A DNA stretch of 64,000 bases, taken from assembly GCF_014805685.1 (NCBI RefSeq), contig NC_060896.1, forward strand, positions 21,482,277 through 21,546,276, given 5' to 3'. Every line of letters starts with the position of its first letter. Within the stretch, counting starts at the first letter, position 1. The stretch comes from Silurus meridionalis. Its lineage: Eukaryota > Chordata > Actinopteri > Siluriformes > Siluridae. Under the pieces are notes generated by a model, which was not told where the DNA came from, made no database searches, and saw only the letters and a list, made by a program, of their open reading frames with translations. Both the position numbers and the translations under genes were made by a program. Positions 34,301 to 47,204 of this stretch are shown one piece after another.

Positions 34301-35605
34301 CTCTTTCCACTCCTGCCTCATCTGCGAGGACAGAATATGAGACAGTAGCAATAGGAGGAGATGTAAACATCAGTAGAAATTTAAACCAGTCTTCTTTAGA
34401 GGCCCCGGCTACCCCCAGTGCGCTTCGAAGACGGAGAAAATTTTCTTCAGCTGGCAACAATGGCTCAGAATCCAGCAATGGCAGTAATGGTGAGTCAAAT
34501 GGCGAGTCTGCTTACCGTTCTCTTAGTGACCCCATGCCACATCGAAATCGCTCGTTGGCAGAAGACAGCAGTAACAGCTTTTCTATGGACAGTAATCTAC
34601 TTAGCTCACTCTCTCTAAACTCAAAGGTGGGTGTAAGTGCAGATTCCTCTGCGGATCTGTCAGAGTGTACCGGCAGTGCGGCTAGTGACCTGTCAGTATA
34701 TAGTGACTCTCTGCGGGATTACAGCACAGAGATTCAGAGCATAATGCAGGAACCTGGTGCGATGGACAAGCTAATTGATGAAAAGGCAAACGGAAAAGCT
34801 GTTAAGAAGAAGAGCTTCAGTGACCCCAGCAGACGGGGCGAACTAACTTCTCCAGCCCTTGAAGCTCAAAAATATTCTAATGAACCTATTAATGAGTTGG
34901 AGCAGCTTATTCCTCCGTCCAGCAGCGAACCAATTCTCTCAGAGCAAAGAGATGAACTATGGGAGCTGAACAGTGAGCAACGTCAGCTGTACTCCCTCAG
35001 GAGGTCTCAATCCCAGTCAGAACAACTCTTGCCCTTCCAACTTGACCACAATGGAGTTAATAAAGTGGGTGACGAGGAGCCAAAGTTGCCTTTTGACCCC
35101 AAGCTGGCCCAGGTGTTGTCTCCTTGCATAAGTCGTCGTGGTTACAAGAAACGCACACACAGAGTCGCACATCAACAGTCTTCTGATGATGGGGATCAGT
35201 TGGAGGAGCAAAGCTATGAAGATCACCTGGATCCTTCCAAGTCCACTCTGCCCAAACTTCCTGTAGTTAAAATAAGGCCCAAACATGTACGCCATGCCAG
35301 TGAACCTGCAACATTTGTGCCTATTGCAACCCCTAACCAGCAACAGAGATCTTTAAAGAGCCCAGAACCCCAACAATTCTCAAAGCACAGACAAAGAGAG
35401 GGAACTCCGTCTTTGGAGGATGTGACGGAACAGTACATCTTAGCATTAAATCCAGTCGAAGGATCTTCAGATGCCCCTGCTGGTGGAGCTGTTGTGGAAG
35501 GTACCAGCTCTGTTCCTGCAACTTCCACCCTTGACCCCAAACTGCAGAGGAAGTCCAGTGATGAGCTGACCCAGGCCCCACTTAAAACGAAACCACGTGT
35601 GGTAG
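31366..35605 (+). CDS. arhgef17: Rho guanine-nucleotide exchange factor 17, large first coding exon
   Basis: This is the long N-terminal region, about 1413 codons, of ARHGEF17/TEM4. By family the full protein activates RhoA-type GTPases through a DH-PH module and binds actin through its N-terminal part. Blocks shared with human TEM4 as I recall it, in order: YRSVSFKKL (residues 13-21), SPSVRQLS, WPSVTKIRELFG, PTPPTPPPR (about 351), RYSSTETLK, NPDIASETLSLLS, LKDLTATLRRTKSFT, YVQEARQV, DELSGHESSLTDEGI, ALRRRRKF, AYRSLSDPMP, SDPSRRGEL, PPSSSEPIL and VRHASEPATF. The rest is Ser-rich, charged and probably disordered, with an eight-Asp run near residue 848. The start (gacgcaATGg) has purine at -3 and G at +4. 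The frame stays open to 35748, but homology ends near KPRV; donors GTAGGT (35602) and GTGACA (35606) are candidates. The catalytic exons lie beyond the window. Confidence 0.95.
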
Positions 35606-36478
35606 GTGACAGCTTTGATTATTTGTGTTTTATGGCTCATGTACATACTAAAAGTGTGTGGTGTGTGTGTCTTTGCAAAGAAAAAAAGAAAAACTACTTC
35701 TTTTGTATAAATCTATTGAAAGAAAAAAAAATATGCATCGAAAGCTAAAGTTTAGAGTAAAGATTAAAACAATGAAGGTTTGGCTCAATAATCCCTTACA
35801 GGAATTAGACTTAGATCTTGGAGCAGCATGTGCATGTGTGTACATGTGTATTGCAGAATGGTACCCATACCCAATGGACTTTTGTGTAACATGTTGCCTG
35901 AGATTTCAGAGATGTGTCTTTATGGCACTAGATCTGTTTTTGTCTGCGATTGTGAAAGATTAGATGCAAACAATGAGGCCAAATAGGAGTCTTTCTGTTT
36001 CTTCGGTACCTCGAACATTTACGTAGAATGAACGTATGCCATTTTGTGTGCGCGTACGTGCTTTTGATATGCCCCATATGCCTTACATTTGTCAGTGCAA
36101 ATGCATACTTTTGGCTCTGGCTGTTTAAAAAGTCATGCTCATTCTTTCCTGGCATGTTTTGGACAGATCATTTTACCTCTTTGTGTATTTAGATAACAAT
36201 TTAGCTCAGAGAACAGTTTGTTATAACATTTCTAATGGTTGCCTAGCCATCGTTCCTGTGAAATGGCCTTAATATATTTTATATTTAAGAGTGCACTCCG
36301 CTCGAGTGTATATATAGATTAAGATTTATTACAAAGTGTTACACATTTTCAGAGATTAGTTTCTTCTCTGTATGTGTATAATGAATCCTCCCTGTTGTAA
36401 GGCAAGGTTAGGTCATATTCTCTTCCAGTACCTTTTATGGCTGTGTACTTTCTCTAGATTTTTGTTGGTGCCCGGCTA

Positions 36479-36482
<4 letters not shown>

Positions 36483-36551
<69 letters not shown>

Positions 36552-36559
36552 GTGTGCTG
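36483..36559. repeat. (GT)n microsatellite
   Basis: A run of about 30 or more GT units with a single CG interruption near its end. Confidence 0.97.
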
Positions 36560-37684
36560 CTGAAATTCGGGCTGCTGATTGTGATTGGTACAACTTGATT
36601 TGATACTGTGTCGCTTAGCCAAAATTCCTGGGTCGTGAAATTGAATTCTTCTTTTTTTTTCTTCTGTTTAACGAAATGTCATTATGACCCAGATAAGAAA
36701 TAAAATGCCTTGACTTGGCCTTCACTTTCAGCTTGGATATATTGGTCCCAATCTGAGTCATCATTCACAGTAGTCTCTCTGTCTCCTACACACATACACT
36801 CTTGAGGCAAAGACTAGGACATGCTCAAAGTATTGTGGAAAAAAACAAAACAAAACATGAATCACTAGTATGTATTAGCACCCTGATTATCTAGGCTTTT
36901 GTTTGGCCGATGACTAAAGGTAAGTGAAAATAAACCCGCTGTCTGTGTACCTGTAGTAATGGTTGCCTCGGGGATCCTGCTTCATTGCCGTTTTAATCAT
37001 TTGGCTTGAGGTTTGCATCATGACTTTCATTAGTATTTTTGGTTTGTCTGCATCACAGACACTGTTTGCACATTTACTGTTTGTGTTACAGAGAACGCCC
37101 ACTTTAATTGCTGGAGTTATTGCCTATTGTAAAAATAAAATAAATAAGCTGTATCAAATGTTATAAAATGCAAACAGTTTGTTTTTATATAAGGTCCAGC
37201 ACTAGAGTTTGTCTGATTGCAAAATAATTTTTACATTGCAAAATAATGTCATCTTCGTAAGTGGAAATATCTTGAATATTCTGCCCTGGGTGGTATTTCT
37301 TATTGTATGATTACAACAAACCAAATGTGAGGTTGTAAAAACTGTCAGAATTTCAGGCCATTTGAACAAATTTTAAGTCTTGTTCTATTGGCAGATTTTC
37401 TTTCCTTTCATGTATTTCTAAAATAAAATAAGCTATATTCTACTAAAATCTACCAATATAATAAGAAAACTACAAGTTTGAAATGAGTAATTATGTCTAG
37501 AAATAATAATCCTCTACTGTGTATTGTGTATTAATCTTTAATAAAAATTTTATAAGAAATACTAGATGAATTTGACTTTAAATGCTCAAACCCTAACTAT
37601 GCGATTACCTGCTCTGAACAGCAGAAAATCTTTACCATGACCCCCTAATCTCCGAACACACTGATTTAACCGATCCACTGAACG

Positions 37685-37711
37685 AGGTGGTAGTAGTAGT
37701 AGTAGTAGTAG
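37685..37711. repeat. (GTA)n microsatellite
   Basis: A short run of eight or nine GTA/TAG units. Confidence 0.85.
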
Positions 37712-38819
37712 AGGGTAGTATCTCAGTCATGACCAAACATGTGCTGATTTGAGCACCGAGTTGCTGAATTACAGAATGAATCTTGGCCTTGACTGAAAGG
37801 ATTCACTGACCCATGACTTCTGACACAGCTGCAGTCAGGTTTAGCATACACACAATCGCAAGTATAACATACGTAATTTACGAATGTTTCCATTCACTGT
37901 GCGACATATACAGGAAACCTAGCAACCAAAATCTGTTTGCTAATCAGTAAAAAGGAGGAATCATGCCGATTTAATCAGCTGAATTGTTCAAAAAGTCAAA
38001 GTTGTGAGCAGAACATACCTACACATTGCCTAAGTGAAAAGCAAAAACATTCATATAAAAGGCCATATGCATGAAAGTAAGACATCTGGAGATTGGTAGC
38101 TGACTAGCACTACACTAGGGGTTATCTTTCAATACATAGTAATGGACAACATCTATCCCAGTAGTTAGCTACTATCACTATCATAAGGTATTCTATATAC
38201 TGCGAGGTTCAACACTAATGCAGTCCTAAGGGATCCACTTTTGAGGATGACATCACCTCACTGGAAGGCATTAAAGTTTGGACGTAGTCTCAAGCTGTCT
38301 GGTAGTGTGTTAAACATTTGAAAGGTTTACACTGGTTGTTGCCAGAAGAAGAATACCATGCAGTTTCTCACAAAGCAGCTGAAGTGTCTTATAATTCTCT
38401 GAATTCTCATGATCACACTGGTATAGTAATCATAACTGTTTATTGTGTTAGGTGAAGATTATGACTAGCAGAACAACTGGGTTTAATTGTTTGGGTGTGT
38501 TCGAGAAGAGCAGCCTGTTTTTATCATTACTGCTGTGTGTGTGCGTGTGTGTGCGCGCGCATATGTGTGTGAGAGAAACAGAGAGCAAGCGCAATGGTGA
38601 GCGAAAACCTGCCGGCTAAGAATTTCTTTAAGCAGTGTATGACGCAAGCAGACGGTGTGAACACCCAAACATACTTGTGGTTGAGTAGACTGAGGTGAGC
38701 TGCACCTTGAACTCTCTAGTGGAAGAGAGAAATGGGGGAAGATTGTCTTTTGTGCCATAAGCACTGTACTCGCTTACAGAAATTAGGAATGGAATGGAGT
38801 ATAGAGTTAGAAGAATAAA

Positions 38820-38847
38820 AGTGTGTGTGTGTGTGTGTGTGTGTGTT
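38820..38847. repeat. (GT)n microsatellite
   Basis: About 13 GT units. Shorter GT/CA runs recur near 38534-38558, 40059-40078, 41358-41385, 41990-42025, 43433-43460 and 44050-44074. Confidence 0.9.
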
Positions 38848-39668
38848 GGGGAGTTGAGACTTATGTATGCTCATTGTCCTGTTCTATGTGTGCACTTTGT
38901 ATGTGTTAAACAGAAACACAAACTTCTGCATTTTGGATAGTAAATTAGCAGTAACATCTACAGAGACATCTAGAATTTTCTTCCATCTGGTAAATACACA
39001 TAATTTTGTGCTTATAATTGTGTGAGTGTGTGTGTGTAGTTGCACAAGAGTTTTTTTTTTTTTTAAGCCTTGGCCTGCTCCTCTGACAGGGCTAGTGCAG
39101 AGTGATCCTATGCAGACAGGAAGCTGGGGAACAGCAACAGGAAGTTGTTGTGGTTACTAATGTGCTTGACGAGTTGCAGGGAAGGATGCTGGGAGAATGC
39201 TGCTCGAGACTTCCAGCCCTGAAGCGACAAAGCAAGCCTGCTGAACTCTCATTAATTTTCTCACTGTCCTCCCTCCTAGTTTACAGTTTAAAAAGGCTCC
39301 CTCGGAGCGCAGTCATTAACTGTTTCTTTTCAGTAAAGATTAACCAATTCATCTGCTGTAAAAGTGTTTCCCTGACCTCTTTTACATGTTTTTTTACTGA
39401 TGTTCAACTAAGCTTGTGTACCTCAATTTCAGGACCATTGTTAGCAAAGGTCTAGATACAGATTAGTTAAATTGGCTGCAATTTTTTCAAATATTATTTA
39501 GCCAGCTAACCTTTTCTACATAGTCTTGCTCTACTAACAAATGATACTTAAGGACATACGGTATAATCTGATTTATCTCCGGTCTGGAATTTATTGTAGT
39601 AGTCACCATTACCATACTGTGTCTGTGATTAGCATTAGCAGTTCCACAGGTGGTAAAACATTAAGGTT

Positions 39669-39700
39669 TGACCTCTGACTTTGCCTTGACCCTGACCTGG
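39669..39700 (-). promoter_or_regulatory. cluster of nuclear-receptor half-site matches
   Basis: TGACCT-C-TGACTT at 39669-39681 reads AAGTCA-G-AGGTCA on the minus strand, a near-perfect direct repeat with 1-bp spacing (DR1). A further TGACCCTGACCT follows by 39698. DR1 sites bind RXR heterodimers, HNF4 and COUP factors. Such matches also arise by chance, so this is suggestive only. Confidence 0.25.
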
Positions 39701-42202
39701 CCATTTTTCCCTCAGCCTTGTTCTGCCATTCCGTCCACAGTCTCCACACCTCTGTCTTTTTCTTTCCTTTTTAAAGCCAGTGAAGGAGGCAACACATAGC
39801 AGAGAGATGATGTCATCTTTATTCTCTCTGCAGCAAGATTGGAAAGTGATAGCAGGTAGAGAAAGGGAAGATAGAACAGAGAAAGCACAGAACCACCTTA
39901 ATAGAATAAAAAAGCAAGAAAAGAGAACGGATAGAGATTGAGTGTATGAGGAGGAGGATGAGGAGAAGTAGAAAAAGGAATCTGATGGCTCTGTTGTTTT
40001 CAGTTAATCAAGCAGCAGGAATGTGGCCTATATTTTTTGTGTGTAAGAGCCTTGAAAAGTGTGTGTGTGTGTGTGTGAGGGACTTTGTAAGTGACCTACT
40101 TCCTTACATTCTTCAATTCAAATAAAGAAAATCAGGGAGTATCAGTGTATCACATTTCAGAAACCAATCAGAGATTTTTATTTTTTATTTTTTTCTGTCC
40201 CTGGACGTGAAGGACATCACTTTATTTATCTCTCTCTCTCTCCCCCCTTTTTCTTTCTTTTTCTTTTCACCTCACTCACTTTATTGCCCTTTTCTCTTTC
40301 ATATAAATCAATCTGCTTCTCTTTTTCTCTTCACTTTTTGACCTCTTTCACTACATTTCTATCTCCTTTTTTCATAGCTATTTCTTTCTATTTTCTTTTC
40401 CACATCACTCATTTTCTCCATCACTTTCTTTCTCTCCCTCTCTTTTTCTGTATCTTTCTCTTTCTCCTATTAGCACAAGGTAAACTTTAAAGAATGATTG
40501 GAGAGCGGCTTGTCCTGGAAGTGTGTGTTTACAGCAATGACTTCATCTTCATCAAATCCATCTTGCATTGAATTCTTAAAGTCGTAAAGAAACAGTCTGG
40601 CCATAATCTTATTGTACACAATGTTCAACTAACTCCAGAGGTTTCCAATCTTCCAAAGTTCTCTGGAGCTGATGGAGCTAACAAATGAGGAAAACAATAG
40701 TCTCCAGATTAACATTTTGTAAACTGCATGTCCAAATTAACAGTATACAAAGGGAATTTTCTTTTTTTGCATTTTATTTTTGGCAAACAGCTGCTCCATT
40801 ATATTACTCTCTCGGGCCTTTAAAAAGCAAATTGTTACTAAATAGCAGCGTTGGAAAGTTTCCTAGAAAATGGTTTCTTAACTTGGACTTCATACTGTGT
40901 GTGTGGAGCAGAGTTTCCGCTTTGAAATTTTAGTGTCGTCCAACGTCTCTGGAAACGATAACGTTTACCGGACATACTGGGAAAAATCTGCCTGTCTCAT
41001 TCTGGTGCTTTATTTTGTGCAGTGACGTTTTGAATATTATGTCTATTATATAATAAATTATTATAATAGTCGCAAAACAGGTAAAATGCTAAAAGTTTCT
41101 ATTTATTAATTAAAATATGTGTATGTATTTATTAGTAATATAATAAACTTTATAATATAACAAACATTTAAAAAGTGGTCACAGCAATTATTTAAAGTTT
41201 GCCACATAGGTTTTCATTTTATCAAGAAACTAAAGCCGATTGTAATGTATAATTCACATGCTATTAAAAAAAAAAAGGGTTAGCTATTATTATTAGCTCA
41301 GTTTTTCTATGTTTCTCTGCAGTTTCAGATGTCAACCTGGTTGTCATGTTTTAGCACCACACACACACACACCCACACACACATGCACACAAACTACGCA
41401 AGTCATGATTTAGGTGTGCTAGACAAATTTTTGTCTAGCACTTGGCTGCTTTGTGTAAATACTTTAGCCAGGCATTGTGTCAGACTTTGTTTTTGATTTT
41501 ATCGGACATACTGGTCAAAAACAAGTACGGGAACTTTGGTGTAAATCTCAGAATTTCTGTTTTTCTGCCACAAATAGAAGAAAAAAAAGAAAAACATTTC
41601 TCATTTATGATATGTTCAACATGTAGCATATTTGCCATGGTGGTTAAGAGGGAAGCTTTGCTGCTTTATTTCTTCAAGTTCAATCTTTGGCTTATTGTCC
41701 ATATAGCTTATTCTATGTTCTCCACTTGTACAATACATGAGGGGTTTCTCTGGGTTCCCTGGTTCATTCCAACACAAAGATACTAGATGGTTTAGTGGAA
41801 CTTACCTCTATGCATAAGTGTGTGTGTGTGGTGTCCTGTGTATGGTCCGGTGTCCTGGATTTAATCCCTTAACATGCTGTGTCCCCCCCCACTTCCACAT
41901 GCCCACTTTCACTTTGAAGAAAGGCAGCAGTTGTCTTTGGACACGTGATTCTGTTCATTGGACATACTTTAGAAAACTAACTAGTACTGTGTGTGTGCGT
42001 GCGTGTGTGTGTGCGTGTGTGTGTGAGTGCACAGATGCAGTGTGCAATTGAATGAGTGTTGACCGATGGAATGGAGTGGAGCGAGTGTGTCCCATAGATA
42101 ATAAGCCCAAGACAGGAGTCTGCTGTGCTTAGCTATTCAGTCATCTCTAACATGTACACTTTTTTCTTACTCTCCTGAGAAAGGTAAGATCCTTTCATTA
42201 AC

Positions 42203-42227
42203 ATATATATATATATATATATACACG

Positions 42228-42298
<71 letters not shown>
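42203..42298. repeat. compound (AT)n(GT)n(AT)n microsatellite
   Basis: AT units, then GT units (with GTAT interruptions), then AT units again. It explains the low-complexity open frames on both strands. Confidence 0.95.
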
Positions 42299-42299
<1 letters not shown>

Positions 42300-42300
<1 letters not shown>

Positions 42301-42790
42301 TTATGGACACCTGACAAAAAAAGATCTGTGCTTTCAGTGCATTGCATTCCACATTTAGTTCTCATTCGCTCTTATAATAGCCTCCATTCTGATGTTCCGC
42401 TAGATTTTGGCTTGAAGCAATAGTGCACTTGTGGAGTTTAGTGCTCATTTAGCCACAAGAGCCTTAGTAAAGTCAAGTACTGATGTAGGGTGAAGAGGCC
42501 TGGGGTGCAGTCATTGATCCAATCCATCCCAAAGGTGTACAATAAGGTTAAGGTCAGAGCACTACAGCAGGCCACAAGACCTTTTACTCCAGTCCATGTA
42601 AATCTTAATGGTAATCTTCAAAGTTGTCATGCTGGAGCAGGTTTGGGTCTCTTAGTTTAAGCGAATAGAGAATTTAACTATACCAAAAATTAAAGACGAC
42701 ATCTACAATTGTGGGGCTTCAACTTTGTGGTAACAGTTTGGGGATTAAACTTTTTTTTTTCTTTTTCAAAAGATGAAAAATGCTGTAGTT
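42300..42790. mobile_element. Tc1-type relic, intron copy 1
   Basis: 'ggacacctgac', 'gcattccacatttagttctc', 'gcctggggtgcagtca' and 'catgctggagcaggtttggg' occur in the order seen in three other intron copies (55320, 58230 and 59510). The sequence matches the minus-strand transposase region of a common fish Tc1 element, in which 'agcatgacaatgcccctgtgc' encodes the HDNAPVH motif. No open frame survives. Confidence 0.65.
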
Positions 42791-44689
42791 TTGTATTTCT
42801 ACCAGCTAAATGTCCAAATTGGGACATTTAGACTCAACCAAGGTATAGAAACAAAGACTTGGATGGAAACAAGCTTTCAGCAAAACTAGCACCTTTTTTT
42901 GTTTGTTGCATATTCTATTTTTTTTTGCTATCAAGATGTACATACAGTAAAATCAAACTTAATGAAGTCCTCTAAAGTTTACTTTTTTTGTGACTGTAAG
43001 CACAATGACAATACAATAATTCATTACAGTGGAGAGAACAATAGTTAAAGTGTAAAATGATAATGTAGACAGAGTTTTCCAAACTCAAGCAAATGATGGT
43101 GGTGATGGTGCACCAATCCTGAGATGACACATTTTAGATTAAAGGCCTGCAAGATAGTGTCCTGAGGAGTGTGCATATACTGTATGTGTGTGCTTTTCTG
43201 TCATGTGGTGGACACCCAAGTGCATGAGAAATGGGTCAAGAGGTGATCAGGCTGCTGCAGGGTTTCTCTCTTTCCCAGGGTACCTCTGGTGAAGCTTCAT
43301 AGTGTGTGTGGGGGTTTGGTGGGTGCATGTTTGGGTGGGTGGTATATGTAGGAGCAAGCACTATCAGTTTTTAACTTTTGTTGTAGCCATTAATAACCGT
43401 GTGAATGGACAGTCCTCATAAGGGTGGTATGGTGTGCGTGTGTGTGTTTGTGTTTGTTTGTGTAAGTTTGTTTCCTCCGATAGGCCCAGCTCTCTGTGGT
43501 CTAGCTAACATAAACAGGAGCAGAGAGGCGGGGCAGGAAAAGAGAGGGACAACTTTCTATCATTCATCTGGTATTTTATTCCTTGTCATTGCTTGCATTC
43601 TGCGTGTGTGTGTTTGAGTGTGTGTGTGTTTTGACCTAGCAAACGGAAAAGGCCTGTTCCCCAGTGAGGAAACATTTTGGAGGGAATTATCAGTGCATTT
43701 CCTACATATGTCCATCCCCCCTCTCTCTACTTCTCTCTCTTTTTTTCTCTTTGTCCCTCCTCATATCTCTTAATGAGTTAAATGTGTCTTTCTTGGCAAA
43801 CTTGCATAATTCACAGCATGAGAGTTGCATTAAAGTTTACAAAACAGGACAGAATCGTTACTTCCACAGAGAGGTCATGTTGCCGTGTTTAAAGGCTGAG
43901 GTCAGATATTAGACGATTATCATAGAATTAAATGTAGGTGGAGGATTACTCTTTTTTTGCACCTGTTGGTCAAAGTTTTCCAGTCATGTGTTACCCGACT
44001 TTGTTCACTTTCTCTTTGTCTCGCTTGTGTCTTTGGGCTTTCTCCATAAAACACACACACACACACACACACATTAAAAGGGAGCCACCCTTTATAATTA
44101 CAGAGTCTGGATGCTTATGTAAGCGGAGGCCTTCCCAAACAGCACTATCTAGTGATTGTGTGCGCGTGTGTGTGTGCCTGTATACGCGATGTCATTCGTA
44201 TGCATATGTGTACATTGTGACTGAGCAGTGTTTGTGTTTGCTTTGTGGTTGTTGGTGTGTTTGTTTAACAGTTCAGTTCTCATTTGGCCACGAGTGCAGT
44301 TGCACATTTGTGTGTGCACGCACTGATGACTGTTCATTCTTTCCTCTTTTCTCATTTCTCTCAGATGTGGGCTGTCGTCCTTTCTGTAACTCCTGTTATC
44401 CAGCCTGGACAGCATTGTCTGTCTTTGTGATGTGGGACCTTTTTTTTTTTTTTTACCCATGAATCATTGTTTTCCATAAGTTTGGAAACATCTTCCTTGT
44501 GGAAAAATTATCCCAAGCCTTGTGAGAACAGCCTCCGTATATTTGGATGAGTCTCGTTCGGCTTTTCCAGGCCTTTTTCTTTTTTCAGATTTGAACAAGT
44601 GACAGATGTTTCAGCCATTCAGGGTTTTATTTTCCACAGACTGATGTCGGTTGATACCTAGCCTTAAAATGGTCTCAATTATTCATTAT
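42791..44689. other. intron, no gene
   Basis: Low-complexity GT/CA tracts, T/C-rich stretches and AT-rich DNA. The 174-residue open frame at 43938-44462 has no domain, spans CA and GT repeats, and runs into a poly-T tract before its stop. Confidence 0.55.
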
Positions 44690-45500
44690 TGTAGCTTAGC
44701 AACATTAGCTACCCAGACACAATATGTAGGTGTCTGCTATAATGTATTAGCATGTTATCATGTCAGGAATATTATGCAAACAGGATAGCAAATTAAGCTA
44801 ATTTATCCTGTTATTATAGGTTAAATCAGACTAGTAAACAGTTCTTTTTGTTGCAATGATTTATTTTTATTTTTTATAATGGCTTTTCTCATTACCTCTG
44901 GGAAACTCAGGTTTTAAGTTGATTCAAGTTTCATGTTTAAACGTAAATCACGTCATGGAACTTCATCTGTTGCTGTACAAACACAGCAAAGTGCTATTTC
45001 TTGTCCTGTAATTAGCATACACAAATAACACACAATTGTTTCAGAATCAGGAGCATGCAAGCATATAAAAGTACGGACAAAATATAAAGAAAATGCAGTG
45101 TAAAACTATCATAGAAATCTCCTGCTAACTAAACACAATCATCCTACACTTATGCTCCCTTTTTGTTGAGGGTGAAAACATCAACATCCTAGCTAATGTT
45201 AACTGTAATTATTTGGATTCTATGACTATAATCAGTCCCTTGTGCTAACCATAGACTCGTAGAGCTAATGGTAACTGTCGTCATGCTGTTTTCAGACTTT
45301 CAGCTGATGCTATTTGTTGTCTGGCTATGCTTTATTGAACTATAATTAGGTTTTAATGCTAACTATAGGCAGGCACTTAGCTAATTCTCAGTATAGCTAC
45401 TGTTTTCAGACTTTAATAAACTGAAGAGAAAGTAATCACACTTTTGGCTAATGCTAGCTGAAGTCATCCTGCAGACTCTTGACGTTGATGAAAAAATTTG
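44690..45500. repeat. degenerate minisatellite with TAGCTAATGCTAACT core
   Basis: The words agctaatg, gctaac(t), tgtcgtcatgctg/agtcatcctg and ttttcagacttt recur at irregular spacing of roughly 90-110 bp (for example 45189, 45259, 45353, 45377 and 45450). A further outlying group with 'cacttagctaatgctaaatag' and 'cgtagctaact' lies at 46680-46800. This looks like an old, diverged tandem array. The exact unit length needs a computed alignment. Confidence 0.5.
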
Positions 45501-45837
45501 CTTATTGCTGAGATTGGGGAAAAAAAGTTTACACTTCGATGAAGGCTAGTGGAACATGAAAAGCTTTCAGATACCTTTTACAATTTATACATTAATGCTC
45601 AGAATTAACACTTATTTTTTTTATTCATGGAAATTTACAGATTGTAAATTCATCTATATTACAATTACATAGACTCTACAATTTACAGATACATTTTTTA
45701 TTCACCTAAATTACATTTGCATAGACTCTACAATGTAGCTATTGCATTTTATGTGATTGCAGACAATCTCACAACATTCAATGTTACCTGTATCTTATCT
45801 TTCCTTAAAAATGTACCTCCTTGTCTGGGAAAGTTGT

Positions 45838-45985
45838 AGCTCAGTAAGTTCAGATCCTACATCAGCAAGTTGCCACTGTCTGAGCCCTTGAGCAAGGCCT
45901 TTAACATTCAGCTACTCAGTTGTATAAATGACATAATTGTATGTCATTCTGGATAAGGATGTCTTCCAAATGCCGTAAATGTAAA
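45838..45985 (+). mobile_element. tRNA-SINE relic
   Basis: 'gtagctcagtaagttcagatcc' is a weak tRNA-like head. It is followed by 'tgagcccttgagcaaggcc', 'cagctactcagttgtataaa', 'cattctggataaggatgtct' and 'aaatgccgtaaatgtaaa', the 3' portion of a widespread fish SINE family. It is diverged but nearly full length. Confidence 0.7.
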
Positions 45986-46800
45986 AGTGCGGAATATGGT
46001 ATTGTTTCTTATCTTTCCTTGTCAGACTGTTGGCTGCTGGAGGCTTTCCACTTTTTACTCAGTCGTGAATGCAACATTTAATACAAAGGTATCACAAGGT
46101 TTACTCTCAAACACAGGCTGTCTGGATCGGAATAAGAACCAATGTTCAGTTCTTAGCTATTTCCTCTCTGGAGTCTGAGCCCACTCACTGGCCCTGGCAT
46201 ACAAAGTGGTCTCTATAGTTGCCAAGGGCATAGCTCGGAGAGTGGGCAGCAGGGCTCGGGTGTGTGTGGGCTTGCTTGACTTGCATTTGGTCACTTGGCC
46301 TATCAGGGCAACATGGGCTCGCCTCACGATCCTTCTTAGGCCGACTTTCAGGAGAACAGTCGAAACCTTTGGCTCATGGCATCATCTCACTGCTTTGCAT
46401 GTTCCTCATGTCAACGCAGTGATGTTATAAAGACTTTTCCTTCGCGAAACACTTGCTGGAAGGGCCAGAACTACGGTACAAAAGACAGAGCTGGACATCA
46501 GGCAGGCTCCGGTTTGATCTCCTCTGAATATACAGTGCTGCTTTGTTAATGATAATTGTTGACAGAGTCTTTGTTGGCACATAACAAGATGATTAGTTAA
46601 TTCTATCTAAGAAGTACAGTCAAACGTTCATAGCAGATGCCAGTTTAAATCATACAATCAAGAAGTCAGAGTACAACCAAACACTTAGCTAATGCTAAAT
46701 AGTTTTTGAAATGACTGACAGACACTTGACTAATGTTGACTAAATATGGGCAGTTAATGCCAGCTGAGATCAGGCCATACAATGACTCGTAGCTAACTTT

Positions 46801-47204
46801 TCATACTTTTTTTTTTTATTTATTCTTGGTGAACCATAAGAGGTTGCAGTGTAGTTTTGCACTCAAATTGTTGTGTTATGTTGTGTTATTGTCTGAAATG
46901 TCTGTTGGATGTTTGTTTGGCTGGTTTTAGCTGTTTTTATTTTTTTATTTTGTTTATGTAGATAGGCTAATTCTTTAATCCTCTCATGTTCACAGTGTCA
47001 TGGCAGTAGGTGCCATGACATCTTGACTAATTTGATATTTTAATTATAATTATAATGTGGTGTGCGATGATTTTTTTTTAATTAGCTTACCAAAAAACTT
47101 TATATTCTCATGAACTCTACTCAGTGTTAAAAGCTCTTAATGTTATTTCCAGTCCGAACCGTGTCAGAAATGTTTTGCTAGTAATAGGTGCAAATATTTG
47201 TACA
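46801..47204. other. intron, nothing recognised
   Basis: AT-rich DNA with no gene or bounded repeat seen. Confidence 0.5.

Noticed and set aside
31366..35604. Multiple minus-strand and out-of-frame open frames
   Set aside because: They lie entirely within the arhgef17 coding exon and show no domain; they are shadows.
43938..44462. 174-codon open frame in the arhgef17 intron
   Set aside because: It crosses CA and GT repeats and ends in a poly-T run. No domain, and composition follows the repeats.
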